Both the position numbers and the translations under genes were made by a program. Below are positions 45,524 through 55,024 of a stretch of 64,000 nucleotides of DNA, in pieces. The notes beneath the pieces were generated by a model. That model saw only the letters and a list, made by a program, of their open reading frames with translations. It was not told the DNA's origin and ran no database searches. Source of the stretch: Palleronia sp. LCG004 (GTDB lineage: Bacteria > Pseudomonadota > Alphaproteobacteria > Rhodobacterales > Rhodobacteraceae); NCBI RefSeq assembly GCF_032931615.1, contig NZ_CP136759.1, positions 2,108,001-2,172,000 of the forward strand, written 5' to 3'. Within the stretch, counting starts at the first letter, position 1; every line of letters begins with the position of its first letter.

Positions 45524-46257
45524 AGCGTCTGGAGAATTCCTTCGATCTGGCGGATGCGGCTGTCAGGCGTCGGATGCGTCGCGAGAAATTCCGGCCCGCG
45601 ATTGCCCTGTGCACGTTGCATCCTCTGCCAAAGCTCCACGGCTTCGCGCGGATCGTAGCGAGCCATCTGCATCGTCTCCAGGCCAAGCCGGTCGGCTTCC
45701 AGTTCCTGATCGCGCGAATATGGCAGCAAGAGCCCGACCTCCACGCCGAGGCCGAGTGCTGCCGCGATCTCGGCGGCGTACTGCACGTCACCCATGTTGA
45801 GCAGCCAGGCAACGACCCGCATTCCGGCATTCTTCGCGACCTGCGCCGACATACGTGCTTGGGCGTGTTCCGCTCCGAGGTGTCCGATCTCGTGACCGAC
45901 AATGGCGGCCAACTGATCCTCGTTGGCGAATACCTCGAACATGCCCTCGTAGACGCCGATCTTGCCACCGGGCAACGCGAATGCGTTGACCTGCGGCGAC
46001 GCGAAGACGAGTATTTCCCAACCTTCGGAATCCACATTCTGCGCCGCAAGCAATCGGGCCGCAACCTGATCCAACGCCCCCTGATAGTCGCGGTTAGCGC
46101 TGACCTCGGTATTGGCGCGGATGTCTTGCCAAGCCTCCAGCCCCATCTTCTCGACCTGCTCGTCCGAGACCAGATCGGGCGGCCTGTCGCATCCCGCAAC
46201 CGCCCCTGCCCCGGCCAATGTCAGAAAGGACCGGCGAGAAAAGCATATCTGACACAT
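45520..46257 (-). CDS. M48-family metallopeptidase, exported lipoprotein
   Basis: A 245-residue periplasmic protease. The start at 46257 gives MCQICFSRRSFLTLAGAGAV followed by AGC: a twin-arginine signal (SRRSFL) that also contains a lipobox (AVAGC). The zinc motif is VGHEIGHLGAEHAQARMSAQ (about residue 117), with the third ligand in RDQELEADRLGLETM (about 180). The C-terminal FLATHPTPDSRIRQIEGIL is typical of BepA/LoiP-like M48C proteins, which act in outer-membrane quality control. It is transcribed towards, and overlaps, the GH25 gene. Confidence 0.88.
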   Translation of the reverse strand: MCQICFSRRSFLTLAGAGAVAGCDRPPDLVSDEQVEKMGLEAWQDIRANTEVSANRDYQGALDQVAARLLAAQNVDSEGWEILVFASPQVNAFALPGGKIGVYEGMFEVFANEDQLAAIVGHEIGHLGAEHAQARMSAQVAKNAGMRVVAWLLNMGDVQYAAEIAAALGLGVEVGLLLPYSRDQELEADRLGLETMQMARYDPREAVELWQRMQRAQGNRGPEFLATHPTPDSRIRQIEGILQTL

Positions 46258-46560
46258 TCGGGAACCCCTGGCTGACCGGCATCGGAACGCAACGGATGAC
46301 CCCCCGTTCCGTCGGTTGGTCTGCAAACTGCAGGACCAGGTTCAGACAGCAGAGAGCCCAGCTTCATCGGTACTCGCACCCGAATGTCCAAGGACGCAGA
46401 TGCGGCCCTTGAAGCTAGCCTGACGTTCGAGCGAATGTATGATCCTAAAGGACCCCCGAAATTGAACACCATGAGCCGGGTGCAACCGCCTCGGTGTTCG
46501 TTCCGCCTCGGCTTTTCGCAAGCGCCGCTCGCTGAACGGGGGCTGAGGACATTTGCAGAA
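46258..46560. other. Intergenic region between M48 peptidase and clpB terminator
   Basis: About 300 bases without a supported gene. A 73-codon plus-strand frame (46384-46605) runs through the clpB terminator and shows no family features, so it is not called. The promoter of the M48 gene should lie here. Confidence 0.4.
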
Positions 46561-46561
46561 G

Positions 46562-46596
46562 TAGAAAAGGCCCCGAACCTCAGGTCCGGGGCCTTG
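46562..46596 (-). terminator. Rho-independent terminator of clpB
   Basis: On the minus strand AAGGCCCCGG and the complementary arm form a stem of at least 9 bp with one internal mismatch, followed by TTTTC. It lies 6 bases after the clpB stop. Confidence 0.85.
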
Positions 46597-46601
46597 TCCG
46601 C

Positions 46602-49217
46602 TTAATGAACCACAGCGTCCTGCGGCTTTTCGCGCTTCGACGAGGACACCCGGTCGCCGACGATGAGGCCATCGGAGCCCGCGCTCACATGAACCGTCGC
46701 ACCGTCCTCGACATCGCCGCCGAGGATCATCTCGGCAAGCTGGTCCTGAAGCGCGCGCTGGATCACCCGTTTGAGCGGCCGCGCCCCGAAGACCGGATCG
46801 TACCCCTCGTCGGCCAGCCATTTGTGCGCGCCTTCGTCGAGATCGAGCGTGATCTTTCGACCCGCGAGACGCCGCTCCAGCCTGCCGAGCTGAATCTCGA
46901 CGATTCCGTCCATATCCTCGCGCGTGAGGCGGTCGAAGATTACCGTCTCATCCAGCCGGTTGAGGAATTCGGGACGGAAATGGGCCCGCACCGCATCCAT
47001 CACGTCCCGCTTGGCCAGCGCTCCATCCGCGCCTTCGGGAAGCTGACTGAGCGCCTGAGACCCGAGGTTCGAAGTAAGAACGATCAGCGTCTGCTTGAAA
47101 TCGACAGTGCGTCCCTGCCCGTCCGTCAGCATACCGTCGTCAAGCACCTGCAGAAGGATGTTGAACACGTCCGGATGCGCCTTCTCGACCTCGTCGAAGA
47201 GGATAACCTGGTAAGGTCTCCGCCTGACGGCCTCGGTCAGCACGCCCCCCTCGTCGTACCCCACGTAACCCGGAGGCGCACCGATCAGTCTGGCGACACT
47301 GTGCTTCTCCATGAACTCCGACATGTCGATCCGGACCATCGCCTGATCGTCGTCGAAGAGGTACTCGGCGACGGCTTTCGTAAGCTCGGTCTTGCCGACA
47401 CCGGTGGGCCCGAGGAACAGGAACGAACCGAGAGGCCTGTTCTCGTCGTTGAGACCCGCACGAGCGCGCCGCACGGCGTTCGAGACGGCCTGCACGGCCG
47501 CTCGCTGGCCGATGACGCGACGCCCGAGTTCCTCTTCCATCTTGAGAAGCTTCTCGCGCTCGCCCTCGAGCATCTTCGACATCGGGATCCCGGTCCAACG
47601 TTCGACGACCTGCGCGATCTGCTCGGGCCGCACAGCCTCCTCGACCATCACATCGCCCTCGCGGTCCTCGGCCTCGCCCAGTTCGCGCTCGAGCTGCGGA
47701 ATGATGCCATAGCTGAGCTCACCCGCACGCGCGAGGTTGCCCTCGCGCTTGGCGATATCGAGATCGGCACGTGCCCGATCGAGCCTCTCCTTCAGGTCGC
47801 GGCCCGCATTGAGCTTGTCCCGCTCCGCCTGCCAGCGCGCAGTCATCTCGTCGGCACGTTCCTGGATGTCGGCCAGTTCACGCTCAAGGCTCGCCAGACG
47901 GTCCTTCGACGGCTGGTCGTCCTCCTTCCTCAGAGCCTCGGCTTCGATCTGCTTCTGCAGGATGTCGCGATCGAGAGCGTCGAGTTCTTCGGGCTTGCTG
48001 TCGACTTCCATCCTGAGCCGAGACGCAGCCTCGTCCATGAGGTCGATTGCCTTGTCCGGAAGGAACCGGTCGGTGATGTAGCGATGAGAAAGGGTCGCAG
48101 CCGCAACAAGCGCGCTGTCGCTGATCCGTACGCCGTGATGAAGCTCGTACTTCTCCTTGATCCCACGCAGGATCGATATTGTATCCTGAACACTGGGTTC
48201 CTCGACCAGAAGCGGCTGGAACCGACGGGCGAGCGCCGCATCCTTTTCCACATGCTTACGGTATTCGTCGAGGGTCGTCGCGCCGACGCAATGCAGCTCG
48301 CCACGCGCCAGAGCGGGCTTGAGCAGGTTCGATGCGTCCATCGCACCATCGGCCTTTCCCGCGCCGACAAGGGTATGCATTTCGTCGATGAAGAGGACAA
48401 TTTCGCCTGCGGCGCTCGTCACCTCGGACAATACGGCCTTCAGCCGTTCCTCGAACTCACCGCGGTACTTCGCACCTGCGATCAGCGCGCCCATGTCGAG
48501 CGAGAGCAGCCGCTTGTTCCTGAGACTTTCGGGAACATCGCCATTCACGATCCTGAGCGCGAGCCCCTCGGCGATCGCCGTCTTGCCCACGCCGGGCTCG
48601 CCGATGAGTACGGGATTGTTCTTGGTTCGCCGGCTCAGCACCTGCATGGTGCGCCTGATCTCGTCGTCACGACCGATGATCGGGTCGATCCGACCCTCGC
48701 GGGCCCGCGCGGTGAGATCGAGACTGTACTTCTTCAGTGCGTCGTAACCTTCCTCGGCCGTCGCAGTATCGGCGGTCCGTCCCTTGCGCACATCGTTTAT
48801 CGCCGCGTTGAGCGCCTGGGCATTCACGCCCCCGGCCTCGAGTGCATCGCGCGCCTTCGTCTTGACCATCGCCATCGCGGTAAGCAACCGCTCGACGGGG
48901 ACGAAGCTGTCGCCGGATTTCTTCGCGAGCTTCGACGCTTCGTCGAGCACGCGTGCGACCGATTGATCCATGTAGATCTGCGCGCTGTCACCCGACACCT
49001 TTGGCTGTTTGCCTAGGGCGAGCGTTACATGCTCGGTCACGCGCTTCGCATCGCCGCCGGCCGCGTTGATGAGATTTGCAGCCAATCCCTGTTCGTCGTC
49101 GAGCAAGGCCTTCAGCAGATGCTCGGGAACGAGCCGCTGATGACCTTCCCGCATCGCGATTGTCTGGGCCGCCTGTATGAAACCGCGCGACCGTTCGGTG
49201 AACTGATCCAAATTCAT
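46602..49217 (-). CDS. clpB: ATP-dependent disaggregase ClpB
   Basis: An 871-residue Hsp100 chaperone. The start [20 protein letters not shown] follows GGAGAAAAG; a longer frame exists but is not homologous. Clp N domain at 1-145. AAA-1 has Walker [20 protein letters not shown] (about 200) and Walker [20 protein letters not shown]. The coiled-coil M domain (about 400-520) includes [20 protein letters not shown], which separates ClpB from ClpA/ClpC. AAA-2 has [20 protein letters not shown] and [20 protein letters not shown]. It works with DnaK to dissolve aggregates. A heat-shock-type promoter lies upstream. Confidence 0.97.
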   Translation of the reverse strand: MNLDQFTERSRGFIQAAQTIAMREGHQRLVPEHLLKALLDDEQGLAANLINAAGGDAKRVTEHVTLALGKQPKVSGDSAQIYMDQSVARVLDEASKLAKKSGDSFVPVERLLTAMAMVKTKARDALEAGGVNAQALNAAINDVRKGRTADTATAEEGYDALKKYSLDLTARAREGRIDPIIGRDDEIRRTMQVLSRRTKNNPVLIGEPGVGKTAIAEGLALRIVNGDVPESLRNKRLLSLDMGALIAGAKYRGEFEERLKAVLSEVTSAAGEIVLFIDEMHTLVGAGKADGAMDASNLLKPALARGELHCVGATTLDEYRKHVEKDAALARRFQPLLVEEPSVQDTISILRGIKEKYELHHGVRISDSALVAAATLSHRYITDRFLPDKAIDLMDEAASRLRMEVDSKPEELDALDRDILQKQIEAEALRKEDDQPSKDRLASLERELADIQERADEMTARWQAERDKLNAGRDLKERLDRARADLDIAKREGNLARAGELSYGIIPQLERELGEAEDREGDVMVEEAVRPEQIAQVVERWTGIPMSKMLEGEREKLLKMEEELGRRVIGQRAAVQAVSNAVRRARAGLNDENRPLGSFLFLGPTGVGKTELTKAVAEYLFDDDQAMVRIDMSEFMEKHSVARLIGAPPGYVGYDEGGVLTEAVRRRPYQVILFDEVEKAHPDVFNILLQVLDDGMLTDGQGRTVDFKQTLIVLTSNLGSQALSQLPEGADGALAKRDVMDAVRAHFRPEFLNRLDETVIFDRLTREDMDGIVEIQLGRLERRLAGRKITLDLDEGAHKWLADEGYDPVFGARPLKRVIQRALQDQLAEMILGGDVEDGATVHVSAGSDGLIVGDRVSSSKREKPQDAVVH

Positions 49218-49292
49218 GTCTTTTCTCCATCTCAAGCGTTCCACCCCGGTGCCCGGCAATTGCGGCGCATCCATATTCGGAACCTCAGGCAG

Positions 49293-49322
49293 CAGATGGG
49301 GGGGCCGATCTTGCCGGTCAAG
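49293..49322 (-). promoter_or_regulatory. Sigma-32 (RpoH)-like promoter of clpB
   Basis: On the minus strand CTTGAC (49317-49322) is followed after 15 bases by CCCCATCTG (49293-49301). This matches the RpoH consensus CTTGAA-N13-15-CCCCATnT closely. It lies 76 bases upstream of the clpB ATG, as expected for a heat-shock gene. Confidence 0.65.
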
Positions 49323-49435
49323 CAGGCAGCGTGCCAATTTGTCACAGCAGCGTGAGAAACGCACGGGGAACTTATCCACATCGACATTGTTCGATTGACA
49401 ATGCGGAACAAGCCGCCCCGAGCAGTCAGGAGTCA

Positions 49436-49792
49436 ATGATGGCCCAGTATCATGGAACAGACACGATAAGCTGCGACACCGTTACGCCGATCCGAAGCGA
49501 TCTACACACTGTCGGAAACCGGCATGCCAGTCCTGCCACCGATCGCAAGCGGGACTTCATCCTCTTGGACGGCAAGATAACGAATGTTCATCATGACCGG
49601 GATTTTGGCCGTATCGAGGCCAGCGTGACATTCCTGATGAAATGTCCCGGACAACCGGTCCGCCCCGTAACAATTCGCACCAACGTCCCGGTGCATGGAA
49701 ACAGGCCGTTGCGTCGGCGTCTTATCGAAGATGCAGACCATCTGGTCGACCGCATCGTCATCTCGCCCGTCGATCTGCCGCGGGTGGCCTAA
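49436..49792 (+). CDS. Conserved-looking hypothetical protein, 118 aa
   Basis: Start MMAQYHGTDTISCDTVTPIR with AGGAG five bases upstream. The central block RDFILLDGKITNVHHDRDFG followed by RIEASVTFLMKCPGQPVRP looks like a beta-strand-rich soluble domain; the C terminus is Arg/Asp-rich. No signal peptide, membrane segment or known motif is seen. It is divergent from clpB and closed by a strong terminator, so it is an independent unit. The clean ribosome-binding site and terminator support a real gene. Function unknown. Confidence 0.7.
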   Translation: MMAQYHGTDTISCDTVTPIRSDLHTVGNRHASPATDRKRDFILLDGKITNVHHDRDFGRIEASVTFLMKCPGQPVRPVTIRTNVPVHGNRPLRRRLIEDADHLVDRIVISPVDLPRVA

Positions 49793-49850
49793 GCTGACGA
49801 TATCGCCCGGTCCCGTCCCGGACCGGGCACCTGCCTCGCAGAACTACTCA

Positions 49851-49880
49851 GGTGTCGTGCTCTGCACGGCACCTTTTTTT
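49851..49880 (+). terminator. Rho-independent terminator of the 118-aa gene
   Basis: GGTGTCGTGC and GCACGGCACC pair over 10 positions (one G-U) around a TCT loop, followed by seven T. An additional perfect 9-bp hairpin without a U-tract lies just before it at 49805-49828. Confidence 0.9.
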
Positions 49881-49928
49881 GTCGGTGATCGGCTGAGGAT
49901 AGCTTACCAGAAAAGGCCTTGAACAGAG

Positions 49929-49953
49929 AAGACCGGCCAAACAGGCCGGCCTT
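49929..49953 (-). terminator. Rho-independent terminator of the acidic-protein gene
   Basis: AAGACCGGCC and GGCCGGCCTT pair with one mismatch around an AAACA loop. On the minus strand it is followed by a pyrimidine-rich run (TCTTCTCTG). It lies 23 bases after the stop at 49976. Confidence 0.75.
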
Positions 49954-49975
49954 CAAGCTGATAGCTAGCGTGGGC

Positions 49976-50674
49976 TTACTCAGCCACCGTCTCGTCATCT
50001 CGACCATCAGGCCCGGACGGCGTTGCGATGAAGGCCGCACCTCCATCATCGGTGTCACGCACAACATCATCTTCGTTCTCGGGATCGAGATCGGTTTCCG
50101 CGTCGCGTCCGGCTGGCAATCCTTCGCCTGAGGGATCGACGACGTCGTCAGTCGGCTGCTCGTTGCTGTTTTCATCTAGTATAAAGTTGTCGCTGGACCC
50201 GGCGGCATCGTCTTGGGCATCTTCGTCAACCGCCTGCCCAGTTTCTTCGGTCTGTGCTTCGTCGGCTTCGCTTCCCGACCCGGCAGCCTGTGATCCCGGC
50301 TCATCCGTCACAACCGGTTGATCGGCGGTGCCGGCAGTGGTCTCGTCCGCACTCGTCTCGCCCTCGGCCTGCTCATCCGATCCGTTTTCCGGCTCGTTAT
50401 CTGCAGGAGGAACACTCTCTTCACCCGGAGCCGCGGGAGTGACGTCGTCGAGCTGGTCTGTCACGCCCTCCATGGACTCGTCCGCTTCACCTTCCGGCGT
50501 CGTGCCGGCCCCGGCGGGCGTGTCGGGTGCGTCATCCTCCGCGATGATGGTCGGTTCGTCCGGGACATCTTCGGAAGACATACTGAAGGTAAAGACGAGT
50601 ATGCCGACCACGACGACGGCAACTATGACGAGCGGCCCCAGTAGATTGCCCGCCCCCTTGGAAGATCTGGCCAT
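49976..50674 (-). CDS. Membrane-anchored highly acidic, disordered protein
   Basis: A 232-residue protein with one N-terminal hydrophobic helix (residues 12-31, LGPLVIVAVVVVGILVFTFS) after a short basic start (MARSSKGAG). The remaining 200 residues are dominated by Asp, Glu, Gly, Ala, Ser, Thr and Pro, with no Lys, few Arg and almost no aromatic residues, so this part should be intrinsically disordered and strongly negative. Topology suggests a periplasmic tail. No family recognised. Divergent from pyrF; GAGGAG precedes the ATG. Confidence 0.75.
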   Translation of the reverse strand: MARSSKGAGNLLGPLVIVAVVVVGILVFTFSMSSEDVPDEPTIIAEDDAPDTPAGAGTTPEGEADESMEGVTDQLDDVTPAAPGEESVPPADNEPENGSDEQAEGETSADETTAGTADQPVVTDEPGSQAAGSGSEADEAQTEETGQAVDEDAQDDAAGSSDNFILDENSNEQPTDDVVDPSGEGLPAGRDAETDLDPENEDDVVRDTDDGGAAFIATPSGPDGRDDETVAE

Positions 50675-50782
50675 GAAACTCTCCTCTTTGTGAATTGCGA
50701 ACGGATCGCGCCGGTCCTGGTTCCAAGGGCTTGCCTCGATGCCATCGATCGGCCACGACGTTCCCGAAAAGGAGATCCCTCA

Positions 50783-51490
50783 ATGTCCGATGACCGCCTT
50801 ATCGTCGCCCTCGACCTCCCTCATGCTGTCGCAGGGCTCGAACTTGTCCGACGGATCGGCCCCGAGGTCGGGTTCTACAAGATCGGCCTTGGCATGCTGA
50901 CGGGGGGCGGCCTTGCACTGGCGCAGGAACTCAAGGACGAACACGGCAAGCGTATTTTCCTCGACATGAAGCTCTTCGACATCGGCGCAACGGTCGAAGC
51001 AGCCGTGAAGGGCCTCGCCCGCTTCGATATAGACTTTCTGACGGTCCATGGAGATCCACATGTCGTGCGCGCCGCAAAGGAAGGTGCCGCCAATTCCGGC
51101 ATGCAGATCCTTGCAGTCACAATTCTGACCTCCCTCGACCGAGAAGACCTCGACGCCGGTCTCATGCGCTCGGGTACGATGACTGAAATGGTCGAGGCGC
51201 GGGCGGCAGCTGCATTCGAGGCAGGTGCCGACGGCGTCATCGCCTCCCCGCAGGAGGCTGCCGGTATTCGCGCAATGACGGAAGCTGCAGGCAAGCTCAT
51301 CGTAACACCTGGCGTCCGACCGACTGGCAGTGCGACGGGCGATCAGAAGCGGATCGCAACCCCGGCAAGCGCCGTTTCGGCTGGCGCGGATCATATAGTC
51401 GTCGGGCGCCCGATCACCCAGGCGGTGGATCCCGCGGAAGCAGCCCAAAGCATTCTCGCCGAGCTTGCGACATCGCGCCCGAGCAACTAA
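50783..51490 (+). CDS. pyrF: Orotidine-5'-phosphate decarboxylase
   Basis: A 235-residue TIM-barrel enzyme making UMP from OMP. Start MSDDRLIVALDLPHAVAGLE follows AAAAGGAG. The catalytic signature is IFLDMKLFDIGATVEAAVKG (residues 58-77, the D-x-K-x-x-D array), with TPGVRPTGSATGDQKR as the phosphate loop (about 175) and VVGRPITQAVDPAEAAQ at the end. Length is canonical. It is followed by tRNA-Arg 13 bases after the stop. Confidence 0.96.
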   Translation: MSDDRLIVALDLPHAVAGLELVRRIGPEVGFYKIGLGMLTGGGLALAQELKDEHGKRIFLDMKLFDIGATVEAAVKGLARFDIDFLTVHGDPHVVRAAKEGAANSGMQILAVTILTSLDREDLDAGLMRSGTMTEMVEARAAAAFEAGADGVIASPQEAAGIRAMTEAAGKLIVTPGVRPTGSATGDQKRIATPASAVSAGADHIVVGRPITQAVDPAEAAQSILAELATSRPSN

Positions 51491-51503
51491 ACGGGCGCAG
51501 AGT

Positions 51504-51580
51504 GGCCCCGTGGCTCAACTGGATAGAGCAGCCCCCTCCTAAGGGGCAGGTTGCAGGTTCGAATCCTGCCGGGGTCACCA
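51504..51580 (+). tRNA. tRNA-Arg (CCT)
   Basis: A 77-base cloverleaf with encoded CCA. Acceptor GGCCCCG pairs with CGGGGTC (one G-U). The anticodon stem GCCCC/GGGGC encloses the loop CTCCTAA, anticodon CCT, reading AGG. It marks the border between the well-packed chromosome and the IS-rich stretch that follows. Confidence 0.96.
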
Positions 51581-51856
51581 TTTCCGAGTTTTTGTCAAAA
51601 AAAGGGAAAGCTTGCGTAAAAGACAGCAGTTGCGTGCGCAAGATCCTTTAAAAATCGCTATGACGTCGCAGAATACTCAGCGTTGTCAATGCGTTGACCG
51701 TCACGCTCCGATATCTGGTCGCGCATGGCGACCTTCTAGAGATTCCGGCTTGCGCGTTCTCGCCCTGCTGACCTAAGCATTAAGCCGCCTGACGCTCTCA
51801 CGTGGTCAAGACGTGGCATAAAGGACTGCTTTGTCTTGTGGGCGGGTCAGCCTTCG
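51581..51856. other. Gene-free stretch after tRNA-Arg
   Basis: No coding potential of note in either strand. The first 100 bases are visibly AT-richer than the core. No second copy of the tRNA 3' end, integrase or terminal repeat was found here. Confidence 0.4.
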
Positions 51857-52893
51857 TCAATCAGACCGGTGGCTGTCGAGGAAGGGACGGACATCCTCGA
51901 CCAGGTAAAGCGGGCCGAACTTAACGTCATTCGCCTGGAACTGCTGGATACCCGCCGCTTTCAGGCGGCAAGCGACATTCCGGCTGTCGAGCCCCACGAC
52001 CGTGGCGATCAGCCGGACGGTCGTGAACTTGGCATGAAAGATTTCGGCATCGCGCTCGGTCACGAAAGTGTCCTGCCTTCGGGTGAGCGGATTGAAGCGG
52101 ATCGAGGTGATGTCGACGAAGCCGAGGAAAGTCTCCGCGGTCTTGTCGTAACGCATGGCCACGCGGCGGGCATTCTTCAGCTTGTTGAAACTGCGCTCCA
52201 CCAGGTTGCGTAATCGGTAGAGCGACCGGTCCACGCCGACGCGCTTCTCGCGGGACTTGCGCATCGGGATGATCGGCAGAACCTTGCGCGCCTGCATGCT
52301 CGCCCTGACGCTATCAACGTCGTAGCTTCGATCCACCAGCAGCACGATCGGCGTTGCCAGTTTGTCAGCCATGACCAGATCGAAGCCTTGATAGTCCGAT
52401 GCCTGACCCGGCGTAATCTCCAATCTCATGAGCAGTCCGCTCGGAATCTTCCTTGGGCCGAAAGCGAAAAATGCCTCGCCGTTGACAAGCAGGCGGATCC
52501 TGGTCGTGACACCACCACGAGAACGGCCAAAGCCCTGTTGCGGAGTCCTCCTTATGAGCCCGCTGCCTGATGGTGAGCGCGAACCACGGTGCTGTCGATC
52601 AGCTGGAGCGCGTCCGGTACGGCCACACCGCGGTTCAACGCTTCCGCGATGTCTTCTCAGAGCCCGGCCAGCGTCCAGCGCCGGAACTGCCGGTAGACGC
52701 TCGACCACTTGCCGAATTCTTCCGGCAGATCACGCCACGGAGCACCCGTTCGAGCGATCTAGAACACCCCGTCCAGAACACGGCGGTTGTCGACAGGTTT
52801 GCGTCCGTTCGCGGCGCGGACGGCCAGGATGAAAGGCTCGAAGAACGTCCGCTCCTCGTCCGATATCGGGTTGCGTGCCAAGCTGGCCTCCAT
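51857..52893 (-). pseudogene. Degenerate IS5-family transposase (IS427-like)
   Basis: The minus strand from 52893 encodes MEASLARNPISDEERTFFEP and the usual first-half blocks, but is interrupted by TAG at 52759-52761, TGA at 52657-52659 (each in place of an expected Trp) and TAA at 52552-52554. The second half is open in another frame (VTTRIRLLVNGEAFFAFGPR to VLLVDRSYDVDSVRASMQ), as expected for an orfA/orfB frameshift design. The DDE residues seem present in the C-terminal part (LVDRSYD; YRLRNLVERSFNKLK). Terminal inverted repeats were not identified, and the last 50 residues before the stop look like readthrough into flanking DNA. Confidence 0.85.
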
Positions 52894-52953
52894 CGCAGAT
52901 GCCAGCTTGAATCACGCCCTCCGCTCGATGTGAATCCCTTTCTCGAAAATGAC

Positions 52954-54138
52954 TTAGGCTGCCGTCATCGTCGACGCTTTTTCACGAATGATCCCGGGTT
53001 TCAGCACGAGAGCTGTTGCAAGGGCGAGCGTCGCGGCACCTAGGAACATGGCAACGTCCCCCACTGTCGATGCAGCCAATCCCCCGATCGCAGGGCCGGC
53101 AATGTTGCCCGCGCCGGTGATCAGCAAGGCCGCGGTGAAACTGAGCGACGACAGATCCGGAAATAGACGCTCCGACCAGAGCGAGAGAACGGCACTGATC
53201 ATCATGACGAAGATGCCTTGAAGGCCGGCCGAAATGATTACCCCGGACCACGACGTCGGTGCCCATGCAATAATCGCAATGGATAGCGCGGCGGCAATGT
53301 TGAGCGCGCGCAAAAGCCACGACAAACCAATAACCGACTTGACCCTCGCAGTCAGGAGCCCGAGCAGTCCGAACGCTCCGTAGGCGGCAAAGACGATTGC
53401 GCCGCTCGCATGTGAAGGCAATCCGTCAAGACCGCCCTGTTCCGTCACCCGGGCCGCGACGAAAGTGACGTAGACCCCATTGGTCATTCCGAAGGAGAAC
53501 GCAACGAGATAGAGCGGGATGGCAGACCGGGTGAGGAGCTCGCGCCATTTGCGCGGCGGAGCATCACCCGCCGGTTCGACTGTGTCGGACAGAGCCGTGA
53601 GGTTGGCGAGTGCCGCCCCAACCGCAGCAGCGGCGAAAACTGCCCATACGATGCGCCAACCATACCCAAAGAAGGCAAGCGACAACGCAAGGAGGCCCGC
53701 CAGCAATACCCCGATCGCGGTTCCCGAGCTGATGACGGATAATGCCCCGGGGCGCTCGCCTTCGTAGAGAACCCGCTGGGCGGCGTTGTTGAATGGCGAC
53801 CACGAGAACCCCGCGCTGGCGCTCGCAAGGCAGATGCCGACCGCAAGCACGATCATGTTCGGCGCGGCAGCGACGGCCGACAGGCCGAGGGCTGCCGCGA
53901 TCATGCCGACCACGATGGGGACGCGCGGACCGGCACGAGCAATCAGTTTGTACGAGCACCCGAGAGCCAGAAAGAAAGTGGCAAAGCTGAGGCTCGAGAT
54001 CATACCCGCTGTGCCTGTCGAGATCGAGAATGCCTCGCGGAACTGCGGCAGGAAGAGGCCGAATCCGATCCGTGCGGGGCCGAATGCTACAGCAGTGGCC
54101 GCGGACCCGGCCGAGGCGATACGTGTGATAGTCTGCAT
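52954..54138 (-). CDS. MFS transporter
   Basis: A 394-residue major-facilitator protein with about twelve hydrophobic segments. Start MQTITRIASAGSAATAVAFG follows GAGGAGGCGGAC. An MFS loop 2-3 region is seen in YKLIARAGPRVPIVVGMIAA, and the N-half ends ASAGFSWSPFNNAAQRVLYE. It resembles the YbfB/CynX-like exporters loosely, but the substrate is unknown. It is intact although flanked on both sides by insertion-sequence relics, so it may belong to acquired DNA. Confidence 0.82.
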   Translation of the reverse strand: MQTITRIASAGSAATAVAFGPARIGFGLFLPQFREAFSISTGTAGMISSLSFATFFLALGCSYKLIARAGPRVPIVVGMIAAALGLSAVAAAPNMIVLAVGICLASASAGFSWSPFNNAAQRVLYEGERPGALSVISSGTAIGVLLAGLLALSLAFFGYGWRIVWAVFAAAAVGAALANLTALSDTVEPAGDAPPRKWRELLTRSAIPLYLVAFSFGMTNGVYVTFVAARVTEQGGLDGLPSHASGAIVFAAYGAFGLLGLLTARVKSVIGLSWLLRALNIAAALSIAIIAWAPTSWSGVIISAGLQGIFVMMISAVLSLWSERLFPDLSSLSFTAALLITGAGNIAGPAIGGLAASTVGDVAMFLGAATLALATALVLKPGIIREKASTMTAA

Positions 54139-54330
54139 GTCCGCCTCCTCTAGCTCGGGGCCAATGGAGCAAGGAGGATTCGAGTTCCGCGATACATATT
54201 TCCGGCAATTGCGGAAGCGTTCGCGTGGAACCAGCACACGCGGATTGGCGTCACCAAACGCACGAGCCTGCGCGCCCTGCTCTTCTCCGAACTACGGCAA
54301 GGTCTGCGGGTGCATTTCTAGGCTACGCGG
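54139..54330. other. Intergenic region upstream of the MFS gene
   Basis: Contains the MFS ribosome-binding site and presumably its promoter. Nothing else recognisable. Confidence 0.35.
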
Positions 54331-54530
54331 CGTGGATCGCCAGTCAGCGCCGAGCCACGAAGTTGATTGGTTGGATGTTCCCAAGGCCGTATGCTCGCCG
54401 TAGCAATGGCGTTTTCTGATTTCTTGTCGTGCTTTGGCTGGCATGGGGAACAGCACCTCGTTCACGATCTTGTCTCTCCGCCATCCATTGAAGCTTTCGA
54501 CAGCGAGCGGTAAGTGCGACCGGTCCGAAG
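54330..54530 (-). pseudogene. Remnant of an IS3-like transposase 3' end
   Basis: The minus strand shows AVESFNGWRRDKIVNEVLFP and PAKARQEIRK, resembling the ESFNGxxRDExLNExxF block of IS3-type integrase domains. After a frame change it continues RRAYGLGNIQPINFVARR, like the usual RPHSxLGxxTPxEFA ending. Upstream parts of the element are not recognisable. The call rests on these two short matches only. Confidence 0.45.
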
Positions 54531-55024
54531 CCGCCGAGAGCGCTCTAGATGAATTTTTGGTACAAGGTACTGTCAATCGCGCTCGACGTACCGGTACCAC
54601 GATAGCACCGCCCTGGACGTCCGTTCCGGGCGAATGTCCGCCATCGTTTGACGGTCGCTCTTCGCGATCGGGGCATAAAGCTCCCCGACGACCAGAAAGT
54701 CGGAGGTCGACATGTCGGCGATCAGAGCTCTCGCCAGTGTCGCTCGGACCGTGTATGGATGGCCCCTCGGCAAGAGCTTTGTTTGGGTCCGGCATTCCGG
54801 TCGGACGTGGCCATGTATGCGGCGTCTGATCTGCGAGCTGAACTGCCGCGCGCCCTGATGAAGTCCGCTGGGGGCGGTAGGTCCCGATCAATGATCCGCG
54901 TTCTGCGCCGCACGGGTCAGAACTGGGTGTCGCTGTCCGCCCTGTCTGAGCCTCGTCGCCATCACCTCACGTCGCGCCTTACCATCTCGGTGCCACCGGA
55001 CGCTCCCAGGCGGTAATCCTTTTC
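54531..55024. other. Gene-free, degenerate stretch between IS relics
   Basis: Several short frames on both strands, none with recognisable domains or ribosome-binding sites. Probably decayed mobile DNA. Confidence 0.35.

Noticed and set aside
46384..46605. 73-codon plus-strand frame before clpB
   Set aside because: It runs through the clpB terminator hairpin, lacks a clear ribosome-binding site and has no recognisable features.
46605..49016. 803-codon plus-strand frame opposite clpB
   Set aside because: Shadow frame; clpB on the other strand is complete with all motifs.
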